NCBI GenBank assembly: GCA_001662425.1
Contig: BDDC01000463.1
Span: 1 to 46,505, forward strand
Source: Chlamydomonas sphaeroides
Taxonomy: Eukaryota; Chlorophyta; Chlorophyceae; Chlamydomonadales; Chlamydomonadaceae
DNA: 46,505 nt
Reading direction: 5' to 3'
Shown: in pieces, positions 23,933 to 33,512 of the stretch
How the letters are laid out: every line of letters starts with the position of its first letter
Position numbering within the stretch: position 1 is the first letter of the stretch
Position numbers and translations under genes: made by a program
The notes under the pieces: generated by a model
What the model saw: the letters and a program-made list of their open reading frames with translations, nothing else
Told to the model about the DNA's origin: nothing
Databases searched by the model: none

Positions 23933-24276
23933 GATTCCGGTGTATGTGTGCTACGCCAAGGGAACTGAAGAAGCGGCCAACCCCGTCGCGGTCGGCCGAA
24001 ACAAGCTTACTGCATTGTGAGCAACACAGCAAGTAAGGTGCGGTTTTGTAAGACATAAGGGTGTGGGGAGGTTGCTTCCGTGCCATTTCGGCATGGGGCA
24101 GAAGTCCTTCCGTCAGCACGCTGTGCTGTGCCTGTCAATACCAGAGTTGCCATACCTTGTGCACGGACTATCCCCTGCGTTTCCCCTTCATTGCACGGCA
24201 CAACCGCGACTTGGCGCGCTCTCAGATTGCACTTACTTAGCACAGCGCGCGGGGCCGAACGCGGCCACCTGCAACC
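23933..24276. promoter_or_regulatory. Shared divergent promoter of NEK kinase and CCT3
   Basis: Only 344 bp separate the start codons of the minus-strand NEK kinase and the plus-strand CCT3 gene, so both 5'UTRs and core promoters must fit here. The segment is noticeably less GC-rich than the flanking exons. I could not assign a TATA box or a named element. Confidence 0.6.
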
Positions 24277-27200
24277 ATGCAGGTCCCAGTGACCGTCCTC
24301 AATGCTAACACCAAGCGGGAGACCGGCAAGAAGGCGCAGTTCGCCAACATTGCCGCCGCGAAGGCAAGTCGCGGCCCGCGGACCAGGGTGCACCTGGTGA
24401 GCTCTGCGTTCCTGCCTTTCTTCACGTGTGTTGCTCTCGATATGCCAGGCTGTGGCGGACATCATCCGCACGACGCTGGGGCCGCGGTCGATGCTCAAGA
24501 TGCTCCTAGACCCCAACGGCGGCATCGTTCTCACGAACGACGGGCACGCTATTCTGCGTGAGATCGATGTCAGCCATCCAGCAGCCAAGGTGCGGGGTGC
24601 TCAACGGCGCTCGGCCGCACCGCGGGCTTCTTTGGCGGGATGATCTCGGTAACGCGCCTTGTCGCTCCTCGCAGTCCATGATTCAGCTCAGTCGGACACA
24701 AGACGAGGAGGTCGGGGACGGCACGACTTCCGTCATCATCCTGGGTACGCTGAGCGGCCACGGACACATGCCGACCTGGGCTGCCCCTCTCGCCCCGAGC
24801 CCCCGCCATCTCTAGCTGCCTACCCCACATAACCTCCGCACATGCCAACTACCTGCCGCATGCCCCACGCAGCCGGCGAGATGCTACACATGGCGGAGCC
24901 CTTCCTCGAAAAGAACATCCATCCCACGGTCATCGTGCGTGGGTTTGCCCGTGCCCTCGAGGACGCGGTCAAAATCATCGACCAGCTCGCCTTTGCCATC
25001 GACACCGAGGACAGGAAGCAAATGCTCAACGTGGTGAACAGCTGCATTGGCACCAAGTTTACGCACCGCTTTGGGGACCTGATGGCGGTGCGTGCCTGGC
25101 GGCGCGTTGGGCTTCTCCACCTCATGCTTAGCAGCGTTCACCTAGCATCAGCCCTGCAATAGGAGATGTTCGCTTGCTTGTTGGCGGCTGTGGTCCTGGC
25201 GCTGAACTGGCGCGCCTGAGGCTGCAGCGGGCAGGGGCCGCGCCACTGGGTAGCAGCAGTCAAGGCCCAGCTGGAGCTGGAGCAGTGGCGAGGAGGCCAG
25301 TGCCGCCCTGATCGGTGCGGCGCAGCGCAATGCCGGCGAGCTATTGAGGAAGGCGGGGTGCGCCCGTGGTGCCGTGGAGGGCCCCTGCGGCACCTCATCG
25401 TGGGGCGCTGGCCGCTGCCGCCGGAGGGCACGAGTTTCAAAGACGCACCCCAGTGGCGGCACCACAGCGAGGGCGCGGTGCGGAAGGCAACGGCCGGGTC
25501 CAGGCCGCGGACCGGCGCTGCGGCGGCTACCTGGGTTGCTGAGCTAGAGCAGAGCAGCGTTGACGAGCCGCGGCGGCCACGTGGTGCCTCCGCCGGCAGC
25601 GCAGGCCCGCAACCTGCTGCTAGCGGCCAGGCCCATCAAGCTGCCGGCCCGGAGCCGTGCAAGCCATAGAATGCGGCTCAGCGCGGCGAGGGGCGCAGCA
25701 GTGGGGCCGCAACGCCGGCCCAATCGCCTAGGCCTGGTCCAGGTCCTGGCCCGCACGTGCTCCGGCTGTGTGGGCCCGGCATGCCGCTCAGCAGCGGCGG
25801 GCTCGTGCCCTGCCGCCCCGGGGCGGCTGCAGCGGGACGCACCGCGGCCGGTGCCGTGGGCCCCTAGGGGCCCGGCAGAGGCTTGCGATGGGCCCTGAGG
25901 CCGTGGGGTCCCCAGTTAAACCTTGCAGAAGGCCGGCTTGCGACGGCGACCCTGGAGCCGGCGCCTTGGCTTGCAGCGGGGCTGAGGCCAGCAGCGGCCC
26001 GGGCCTGGGGGCGTGGGGCGGCGGCGGCGCACAGTCCTTCCGCCACAGAGCCACCCCTTTTCAGCAGCAGCAGCAGCAGCCGTATGTGTTGGCGAGGCCG
26101 CGAGCGGGTGGCCCTGCCTCCCTCACAGTCCTGAGGTCTGCGGTGCTTGCATTCACAGCACACGCGTATTGGCCGAGCTTAGGCCTTGACGTGGCGCTTC
26201 GCCGTGCCACTCTCCGCTCACCCTGCCCGGCCCCGCCCCGCACAGGACCTGGCGCTCGACGCGGTGCGGACCGTGGCGGTGGACCTGGGCGGCGGCGCCC
26301 GGGAGATCGACATCAAGAACTACGCCAAGGTGGAGAAGATCCCGGGCGGCACCATCGAGGACTGCCGCGTGCTCAAGGGTGAGGCCGCGTCCTGCGTGAG
26401 GGGCTCCGGCGGGCGGGGTCATGAGGAGCGTGGCAGTGTGGGCCTGTGGCGCGGCCCGCGGTTGTGGGGCGGTTGTGGGGCTGTGCACGCAAGGAAAGGG
26501 CTGTCGGCTGCAGCAGCAGCACGCGGGTTGGGAAAGGTGAAGTGCTTGCCCTGCTTCTGGGGGTACCAGCAGGCGGTGCTGGGCGCAAGGGCGCCCGCTG
26601 CCGGCCTCTGCCTGGGCGCGGTGCAGCGCGGCGCAGTGGGTGCGTGCCAGCTGCGTGGGGCAGCTGCGAAGGGGCGCGGCGGGATCTGCCGGCGGCGCAG
26701 TCACCACCGCAGCACTACAGGCATGTGCTTCTTGTGCCCAACTACGCCGTCGGCTGCCAGCTCTACGCGGCCGGGTACCGGCCTCGCTATAGGCCGCCTG
26801 TACTTACGTGGCTCCCGCGTCAGCCTTAAATTTGCATCAGCCGCAGCGCTGCTCAGAGCTGCCGGCGCCTCGCACTGGACCGCGCTCCTCGACACCATGC
26901 CGGCGCAGAGCCGTAACCACCACAGCCGGCAGATGAATGGCAGGACTGGCACGCTGGAGGCTGGAGCAGCGCTGTCAGCTGGAGCGGCGCCTCGCGGTCG
27001 CTGCAGCGGAGCATTGCAGCGGCCGGCGGCTAGATCAGCCGCCCAGGCAGGCCAGTCGCGGACCGCGCAGCCGGCCCGGAGCCTAGGCGGTCACCTGCGG
27101 CGTCCGCGAGGGCGCGGCGCCCTTCCCTTGCAGCACCTGGTCCACAGCCCCGTGCTGCAGCACCACCATCATGAGCAGGCAGCGCTAGGGCGGCGCATCG

Positions 27201-29733
27201 GCTGTGCTGCGCCGCCGCGCTTTTATGGTGTGCCAGCCGAGGCGGCGGCGACAGCCGGGGCGGCGCCGGCAGCAGCCCTCGCAGGGGTTGGCAGCCTGTT
27301 GGGGCTGGGGCCGGCTGTAGAGGCTGGGGCCTGTTGGGGCTGGGGCCGGCTGTAGCAGCCTCGCAGGCGGCATGACGCAGCGCCGGCGGCAGCCAGCAAC
27401 CGGCAGGGGCTCACTGTTGCAGGCGGGGCAGCACAGTCGGCAGCAGGCAGCGATCCCGCATTATCATCTGGCGCCGGCACCCTGTGGTGGCCCGCGCGCT
27501 CGCTGGCTGCTGCTCCCGGCCGCGGACCGGTGCCATGCCCGCGCTCCCAACCGCCTCCCCGACCCTCACGCCTCCCTCCCTCCCTCCCCAACCTAGGCGT
27601 CATGTTCAACAAGGACGTGGTGGTGCCGGGCCGCATGCGGCGGCGCATCGAGAACCCCCGCATCATCCTGCTGGACTGCCCGCTCGAGTACAAGAAGGGC
27701 GAAAACCAGACCAACGTGGAGCTCACCAAGGAGGAGGACTGGTGCGCTGATTGGGCAGGGAATGAGGGGCTGTCTGGGGGTGGCATTGCGGGTTTGCGTG
27801 CCGTGTTTGAGTGGCTGGAACGGGGGCCACGGCCGCGACGAGCGGGTCTGAAACGCTAGATTCGTCTCCCGCTCATTCCCCCGCGGCTCGCAGGGCGGCG
27901 CTGCTGAAGCAGGAGGAGGAGCAGATCGGGCGGCAGTGCGAGCAGATCCTGGCCTTCAAGCCCGACGTGGTGGTGACGGAGAAGGGCCTCTCGGACCTGG
28001 CCGCGCACTACTTCACGAAGGCCGGCGTGTCCGCCATCCGCCGCCTGCGCAAGACCGACAACAACCGCATCGCGCGCGCGTGCGGCGCCACCATCGTCAA
28101 CCGGTGCGGCGGGAGGTGGAGGCAGGCTGCATGGGCGCGGGCTGTAAGGGGATTGAGGCAGCCGCCTCAGCAGCCGTGATGGGCTGAGACCACCGGGGCC
28201 GCTAGCAGCTGGCGTGTTGAGTCGGTTGTAGCGGCGGCCCTGAACGGGTGTGACACCGCCCGCCAACCTAACACGGCTTGCCGTTGGGGCCGCTCTGTGT
28301 GCCTGCAGGACGGACGAGATCCGCGAGTCTGACGTGGGCACCGGCGCGGGGCTGTTTGAGGTGGTCAAGATCGGCGACGAGTTCTTCACCTTCGTGGTGG
28401 ACTGCAAGGCGCCCAAGGCCTGCACCGTGCTGCTGCGCGGCGCCAGCAAGGACATCCTCAACGAGGTGAGCACCGGCAGCACTGGGGCGCTGTGGTGCAG
28501 GGTCAGCGCTGCTGCAGCGGAAGCAACAGTGCATACGGTATCATAGCGCATCGCGCAAAGCACGACTAGGTGTAGCGTGTGAGCGCATGGGGAGGATGAA
28601 GGGTGGCAGCTGCAAGCACCAGCATTGGGCCTTTGCCGCACATGAAAAGGCACGAACACGCCAAATGGCACAGCGGCACTAACGGCGCGTCAACCAGGTC
28701 GTCACAGGTGCCCAGCAGCAGCAACACTTACCCCACCTCCGCCCCGCCCCCCACCCACCCGCCCCTGTCCTGCCCAGGTGGAGCGCAACCTGACTGACGC
28801 CATGGGTGTGGCCCGCAACATCATGATGGACCCCCGGCTGGTGCCGGGCGGCGGCAGCGTGGAGATGGCGGTTAGCCGGGGGCTGTCGGAGCGCTCGGCG
28901 GCCGTGGAGGGCGTCGAGGCCTGGCCCTACAAGGCCGTGGGTGAGGCGCTGGGCTGGGGAGGGGGAGGGCTGGGCGCTGGTGGTGGCCGCCGGGGGCCTG
29001 GCGGCGATGGCCTGGCCGTGGGCGGTGCTGGTAGGGGCCGGGGCCTGGCCATGTGGCTCGGGACATGAATCGCAGGGCTGTGCGGTGGCTGACCGAACTT
29101 CGCCGCGTTGCGCCGCCCGTCGTCAACTCTGCGGGCCCACTTCCCCTTCCGCCCGGCCTCCGGTCGTCTCGCCGCCCCCTCACGCGCCCGCCTCCCGCCT
29201 CGCCTTCCCCCTGCAGGCGTGGCCATGGAGGTCATCCCGCGCACGCTGGCCCAGAACTGCGGCGCCAACGTCATCCGCACGCTCACCAAGCTGCGCGCCA
29301 AGCACGCCGAGGCCGGGCCGGGCTGCTCCTGGGGCATCAACGGCGAGAGCGGCGAGGTGTCGGACATGAAGGCGCTGGGCATCTGGGAGCCCTACCAGGT
29401 GGGAAGTGCGGCTGGGTGACGATGTATGTCAGCCGGGCGCTGAGTGCGAGCTTTAAAGCGTTTGTCGACTGCAGCGGTTTGCTCAACGGGTTTGCTGACA
29501 TCCACACACACACATACTTATTTCAGAACACACCCCACGTCACCTCACGCCCGCCCTCGCAGGTCAAGGCGCAGACGCTCAAGACCGCCATCGAGAGCGC
29601 GCAGATGCTGCTGCGCATCGACGACATTGTGAGCGGGCTGAGCAAGAAGGCACAGGGCAGCGGGCCGCGCGGCGGCGCCCCCGAGGTGGAGGACCACGAC
29701 AACGTGGACAGCGAGCGCATGCTGCAGGAGTAG
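24277..29733 (+). CDS. CCT3: CCT3, gamma subunit of the cytosolic chaperonin TRiC/CCT
   Basis: One of eight subunits of the ATP-driven double-ring chaperonin that folds actin and tubulin. Complete model of 557 aa, the usual length: exons 24277-24363, 24449-24589, 24675-24744, 24873-25087, 26246-26378, 27597-27741, 27894-28103, 28309-28465, 28778-28940, 29217-29398, 29563-29733. The start MQVPVTVLNANTKRE is the gamma-type N-terminus. ATP-site motifs are LGPRSMLKML, NDGHAILRE and GDGTTSVI. Gamma-specific segments include YAKVEKIPGGTIEDC, LDCPLEYKKGE, KTDNNRIARACGA, LVPGGGSVEM and GIWEPYQVKAQT. The ending RIDDIVSGLSKK plus an acidic tail also fits. Intron 1 starts with GC (AAG|GCAAGT) rather than GT. 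Introns 4 and 5 exceed 1.1 kb, while the others are about 85-310 bp. Confidence 0.97.
25088..26245 (+). other. CCT3: Long intron 4 of CCT3
   Basis: 1,158 bp of GC-rich, low-complexity DNA with GCAGC/GGC-rich stretches and a short CAG run near 26062-26077. Frames are open by composition, but none resembles a protein. It shares short phrases (for example CCGGCCCGGAGCC) with intron 5. Confidence 0.7.
26379..27596 (+). other. CCT3: Long intron 5 of CCT3
   Basis: 1,218 bp, similar in texture to intron 4. It contains a 26-bp direct duplication (27295-27320 and 27330-27355). No gene was recognised on either strand. Its closing pyrimidine tract (CCTCCCTCCCTCCCTCCC) leads into the TAG acceptor before exon 6. 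Confidence 0.7.
27295..27355. repeat. 26-bp direct duplication in CCT3 intron 5
   Basis: CCTGTTGGGGCTGGGGCCGG plus six further bases occurs identically at 27295-27320 and 27330-27355, separated by 9 bp. The G-run pattern could also form a G-quadruplex on the plus strand. Confidence 0.8.
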
Positions 29734-30195
29734 GGGGCTGTATCAAGGGAGGGGGGAGGGGAGAGGGGATGGGCAAGGGGCGGAGGGTGTCTGAAAGAGG
29801 GGGAGGAGGCGGTGAGGAAGTGTGTGGGTGGGGAGAGGGCAGCGGCATAGGCGTGGATGTGGGCGGCTCGTGAGGAGGGCGCGGTGCGAGAGGGGGAGGA
29901 GGCGGGGGGCAGCCCGGGTAGCGGGTAGGTGCGTGCGATGTGGCGAGTGGGTGGTGGTGGCAACGCGCAGCAGCAGACTGGCGGCGGGCGCCGCTTGCCC
30001 CTCATGAGCGTGAGCTGCGCAGCGGTGCGGCGTGTGGGTCGCTTGGTGGAAGCAGGGAGGCTGGCCAGGGGGCTGTCTGCGGCGGTGGCTGCCCGCTGCT
30101 CACGCAGCCAGGGCCGCAGGCTTGCGGGCAGCGGCCGGGCTGGCGTGGAGCAGGGCGGGCGCCCTGGCTGCGGCGCACAGGAGGCTGGCGCCCGG

Positions 30196-30200
30196 TGTAA
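30196..30200 (+). terminator. TGTAA poly(A) signal of CCT3
   Basis: First TGTAA on the plus strand after the CCT3 stop, 463 nt downstream. It matches the volvocine polyadenylation consensus and gives a plausible 3'UTR length. Confidence 0.55.
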
Positions 30201-31013
30201 GGCAACAGGACTCGTTACATGGTTACGCGAGCGCCCCGCTTGTCTCCGCCCGTTGCAGTTGCGGCCTTCAGCCTAGGCGAGAGCCCAGCACCGGCAGTAG
30301 GGGGAGGTTGTAGGGGGTCCACCCCATTCGACCGCGGGGTCTACCGGACAGCAGGGTCTGGGACTGGCCCTGGCACCTCCTGCTGGCACCTGCCGTCCGG
30401 CGCCACACGTCGGGACGTGGCGTTCGGCCCCGCTGCCCCACTTCGGCCCCGCTGCCCCACTTCGGCCCCGCTGCCCCACTTCGGCCCCGCTGCCCGCACG
30501 CAAGCGCATCCATCCGCCTGTTGGCCACGCCCCCGCTCTGCCTTCGCTGCGCCCCTGCCACTCCATGCTGCGGCTGTGGGCGGAGGCGCCCACAAGAGGG
30601 GGCTGCTACCGGAAAGCCCTTCGACCCCGAACCCTTGGCAACGCTGGGAGGGCGGGCGGATCGCCTGTAAGCCGTACAACGTACGGCACCAACCTCAACA
30701 TAGGTGGCGTACGTCGGCTAGCTGGGGTATCCCGGATACACCAGTCCCGGTTTCAGGGGCCCCGCCAGCCCCGCCCCACGCCGTGTGCCTCCAGCGCTCT
30801 CCCCTGATGTCCACCCCCCGCCCCTCCGCCCCGTGCTCCCCCTGCCCTCCCGTTCCCTCCCCGCCAGCCCCTCCCCTCCCCGTCCCGCAGCCGCAGGAGC
30901 CTGATGCGCCGCGAGGTGCCGCGAGGACTAGAAACAAGCCTCACCGGACTCGGCTTCCTGCTTCCTCATTTCCCCTCCTTCCCTGCGTCGCACCCTCGCC
31001 CCTGCGGCCGCAG
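30201..31013. other. Intergenic region after CCT3
   Basis: No intact gene recognised. It contains a 19-bp tandem repeat (30423-30498). Pyrimidine-rich DNA ending in a CGGCCGCAG acceptor-like site leads directly into the receiver-domain exon fragment at 31014, so the right part may once have been an intron of that gene. Confidence 0.45.
30423..30498. repeat. Tandem repeat, 19-bp unit, four copies
   Basis: The unit TTCGGCCCCGCTGCCCCAC is repeated at 30423, 30442, 30461 and 30480. The first three copies are identical and the last diverges at its final bases. Confidence 0.9.
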
Positions 31014-31200
31014 AGCATGCCGGTCATGGGCAGCGTTGACGCCACGCGCTCCATCCGGCGGCTGGGCGCCAGGCTGCCCATCCTGGCCATGACCGCCAAG
31101 CGCCAGCGAGTGCGACCGCGACGACTGCCAGTCCGCGGGCATGGACGACTTCCTGTGCAAAGCCGGTGCTCAAGGACACGGTTGCAAGTGCTCACCTGAG
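31014..31200 (+). pseudogene. Broken response-regulator receiver domain exon
   Basis: The translation SMPVMGSVDATRSIRRLGARLPILAMTA matches the MPVMDGxEATRxIR...PILAMTA core of receiver domains from hybrid histidine kinases. About 31101 the frame shifts, and the matching continuation (SECDRDDCQSAGMDDFLCK, then a VLKDT-like piece) is read in other frames. The conserved Lys of the KP motif is in FLCKA, where a second small shift occurs. The phosphate-accepting Asp would lie upstream and is not visible. The segment starts at an acceptor-like CAG. I see no complete kinase around it, so it is a decayed exon. Its end overlaps the left arm of the palindrome at 31176. Confidence 0.7.
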
Positions 31201-31595
31201 CGCTGTGGAGCAGCTAACCGAAAAAGGGGCAGCACCAGCGCCAACACATGGGGCGCGGTGTTGGGGCGGACGCGGGGGTTGGCGCGGGGGCCAGCGCGGC
31301 GGTCTGCTGACGGATCGCTTCCTTCAGCTCGTCCAGCTGTGCAGCGCAGCCGGACGAGCTGAAGGAAGCGATCCGTCGGCAGACCGCCGCGCCGGCCCCC
31401 GCGGCACACGCGAGCGCTGCGCAGCTGGACGAGCTGAAGGAAGCGATCCGCCGGCTGACCGCCGCGCCGCTGGCGCCGGCCCCGCGCCAGCCCCCCCCCG
31501 TCCGCCCCAACGCCGGGCCCCATGTGTTGGCGATGGTGCTGCCCCTTTCTCGGGTAGCTGCTCCACAGCGCTCAGGTGAGCACTTGCAACCGTGT
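31176..31595. repeat. 420-bp imperfect palindrome (fold-back element)
   Basis: The two ends are exact inverted repeats for about 40 bp (ACACGGTTGCAAGTGCTCAC onwards on the left, its complement ending at 31595). The arms stay roughly 90% complementary inward to about 31338 and 31428, with one indel of about 10 bp. Between them sits a third partial copy of the inner arm, giving the tight hairpin 31295-31391. In translation the arms encode a repeated LDELKEAIR[RQ]-type coiled-coil piece. The left arm also overlaps the tail of the receiver exon. It could be a fold-back transposon or an inverted gene-fragment duplication. No target-site duplication is obvious. Confidence 0.85.
31295..31391 (+). 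ncRNA. Candidate small-RNA hairpin (40-bp stem, 17-nt loop)
   Basis: Bases 31295-31334 pair with 31352-31391 over 40 positions. The only non-Watson-Crick position is a G-U wobble, and the loop is 31335-31351. It is nested inside the larger 31176-31595 palindrome, so a transcript could fold into one very long stem. Chlamydomonas miRNA and siRNA precursors are typically long, near-perfect hairpins of this sort. That it is transcribed is inference only. Confidence 0.4.
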
Positions 31596-32453
31596 GCTGG
31601 CGTGGCAGACGCAACCGCGTGGGGCAGGGGGAGCTGCTGTGCCGTCGGGGTCCGTGGCTGCAGCAGCCTCGCCTGGTACCGCTGCTGCAGCAGCGCGTCT
31701 CGGTGCTTCTGCGCGAGAATAACGCCTGGCCTGGATAACGCCGGATGGATCCCTTACACGCCGGCCCCTTCACCGCGAGAAGCGCGACCATGTGAAACGC
31801 CAGATGAAACGATGATAAGAGGCCACCCAGACCAGACGCAAAAGCCACCGAGCCACCCACCGGCGGGGGACCTGGAGAGCCGTCGTGCGGCTGTTGGGCA
31901 GAGTGCAGTAGAAGAGGACGATATGGGTGCGCGGGCACTTCTTATAGCCCGCATGGGGTGACGAGGTTCGCGAGGTTCGCGGCATTTGGAACTTCCGGAA
32001 CGAGGTTGTTCGAAACCCTGGGGGCCAAGGACATAGTGACCCGTGGGCCTGAACTGGGGGCCGAGTCACCGGTCGCTTCGTCGCTTTCGTCGCTGGCTGC
32101 CGTCTGGGATATGGTAGGTACTGCTTCCCGGAACGCCAGATGAAACGCCGATGTGCTGGCTTCCGACGCCGGGCCGGCTCCCCGCGCGGGCGTCTCGTCG
32201 GGCGGCTGCTAGCCCAGAGCAGGCGGCCTGTCGATGGGCACCTGTATGAGGTTCAAGTGCCAGCTTCCTCCTTCTCTTTCTTCCCGGGGAATTGGGATCG
32301 TATCCCAGACAGCCACTGAACATAGCCCACGCAGTACAACCTTGTGCGGAGTAGTGTCCCTTCATATCTGTCTTGCCCTCATTATGTGCAGAGGTGTTTA
32401 CGCACTGTCTGTAAACTTGAAACGGAACTCTCTCTTGTCACCGTCCGGCGCAG
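31596..32453. other. Repeat-rich spacer
   Basis: No gene recognised. It contains 31817-31842, shared inverted with 3739-3764, and a 16-base phrase CGCCAGATGAAACG and flanks occurring near 31796 and again near 32130. It reads as remnants of dispersed elements. A CGCAG acceptor-like site at 32449-32453 leads into the next exon-like fragment. Confidence 0.45.
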
Positions 32454-33080
32454 CGCGAGGCCTTGGGCGACGAGGGGTTCCTCAAGCGCATGGCCGACCT
32501 GGGTGAGGCGTCGGCTCAGGCACAGCGCGAGGCCGTGGGCGAGGAGGAGTACAGGCAGCGCATGGCCGACCAGGGTGCGGCGGGGGATAGGGCGCGTGGG
32601 GGCGATCCTTGGCAGCCCTTTGTGGCCGCCTTCGGCGTGTGGGTGAAAGTGGCGGTTGAGGCGGGGCTGTGCCTGCTCTGTTGCGCCCCCGCCCTGTCGC
32701 TTGCTCAGGCAAGGAATGTGTGGAAGCATAAGCTCTGCCGTACTTGCTATGCCAATTGCAAGTGCCGGGACGGCTGCGTCTACACCCAGCGTGGAAAGGT
32801 CGTTGGCCCGGAGCAGGTGTTGGCGGACTGTAACGCAGCGCGCTTCTGTGCGCTCAGTAGTCAACGCTCACTTCATAGCTTGGCATCCCTGTGGGCTCCA
32901 AGCAGGTGTGCGCTCCGCGCGGTCTATGTGGCAGGCTCAGTCCTGTTACACATATGTACGGCATGCCCTCACTCTCCCCCTTCAACTGCCTGCGAGAACG
33001 CACGTCTCACACCAGCGAAGACGATGTGCTTCTTGATTAATGCACAGTACGGCTGTGCTGTTGCCGCTTTAAAAGTGTGA
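32454..33080 (+). CDS. Exon-like fragment with duplicated RMAD repeat and Cys cluster
   Basis: An open frame beginning right after a CAG acceptor. It encodes two copies of a repeat of about 27 residues: REALGDEGFLKRMADLGEA, then REAVGEEEYRQRMADQGAA. A segment RGGDPWQPFVAAFGVWVKV follows, then a Cys-rich stretch (CLLCC, CRTCYANCKCRDGC) that could bind zinc. The family is not recognised. No start codon belongs to it, so it is either an internal exon of a gene not otherwise preserved here or a piece of a repeated gene. A TGTAA lies at 32829-32833, within the open frame, so the true coding end is unclear. Confidence 0.3.
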   Translation, partial: REALGDEGFLKRMADLGEASAQAQREAVGEEEYRQRMADQGAAGDRARGGDPWQPFVAAFGVWVKVAVEAGLCLLCCAPALSLAQARNVWKHKLCRTCYANCKCRDGCVYTQRGKVVGPEQVLADCNAARFCALSSQRSLHSLASLWAPSRCALRAVYVAGSVLLHICTACPHSPPSTACENARLTPAKTMCFLINAQYGCAVAALKV

Positions 33081-33512
33081 GCAAAGTGCTGCGTGGGAGG
33101 CGCATCATCATTTGTCCAGGCAGTGCACAGGCAGTGCACCGGCGTGCAGGCCGAGTTCCCTGGCGGCCCGCTGCAGGGTTTCCTATGGGTCCCGGATAGG
33201 CGGAGCTTGAAGTGGAGATTGCGAACTCCAGGCACTAGTTGCTTGCTATGTGAACATTGAGGAGGAGTGTGAGGAGAGGTCGCGGCGTACTGAAAACCCC
33301 ACGGGCGCAGGGTTCGCCTGGGTTCGTGCCTTTCGGACCCAAGCCGCCGTAACGCCACTCATAGCAGCTTGTTCCAAGCTTTCACTTTCTACAAGTTGCT
33401 GCGCATTGCACGCCATGTCGTGAGCTTGGTTGAACGATGTTGGTAGGCTCGCAAGCCGACGATTGACGACAGCCATTCGGCCTGATGCTCGACGGCCGTA
33501 GCTAGTGTGCTC
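33081..33512. other. 5' flank of the membrane U-box gene
   Basis: About 430 bp with no recognised exon. It should hold the promoter and 5'UTR of the gene starting at 33513. No named promoter element is visible. Confidence 0.4.

Noticed and set aside
26153..26707. Minus-strand frame within CCT3 introns 4-5
   Set aside because: Overlaps a certain CCT3 exon and shows no family signature.
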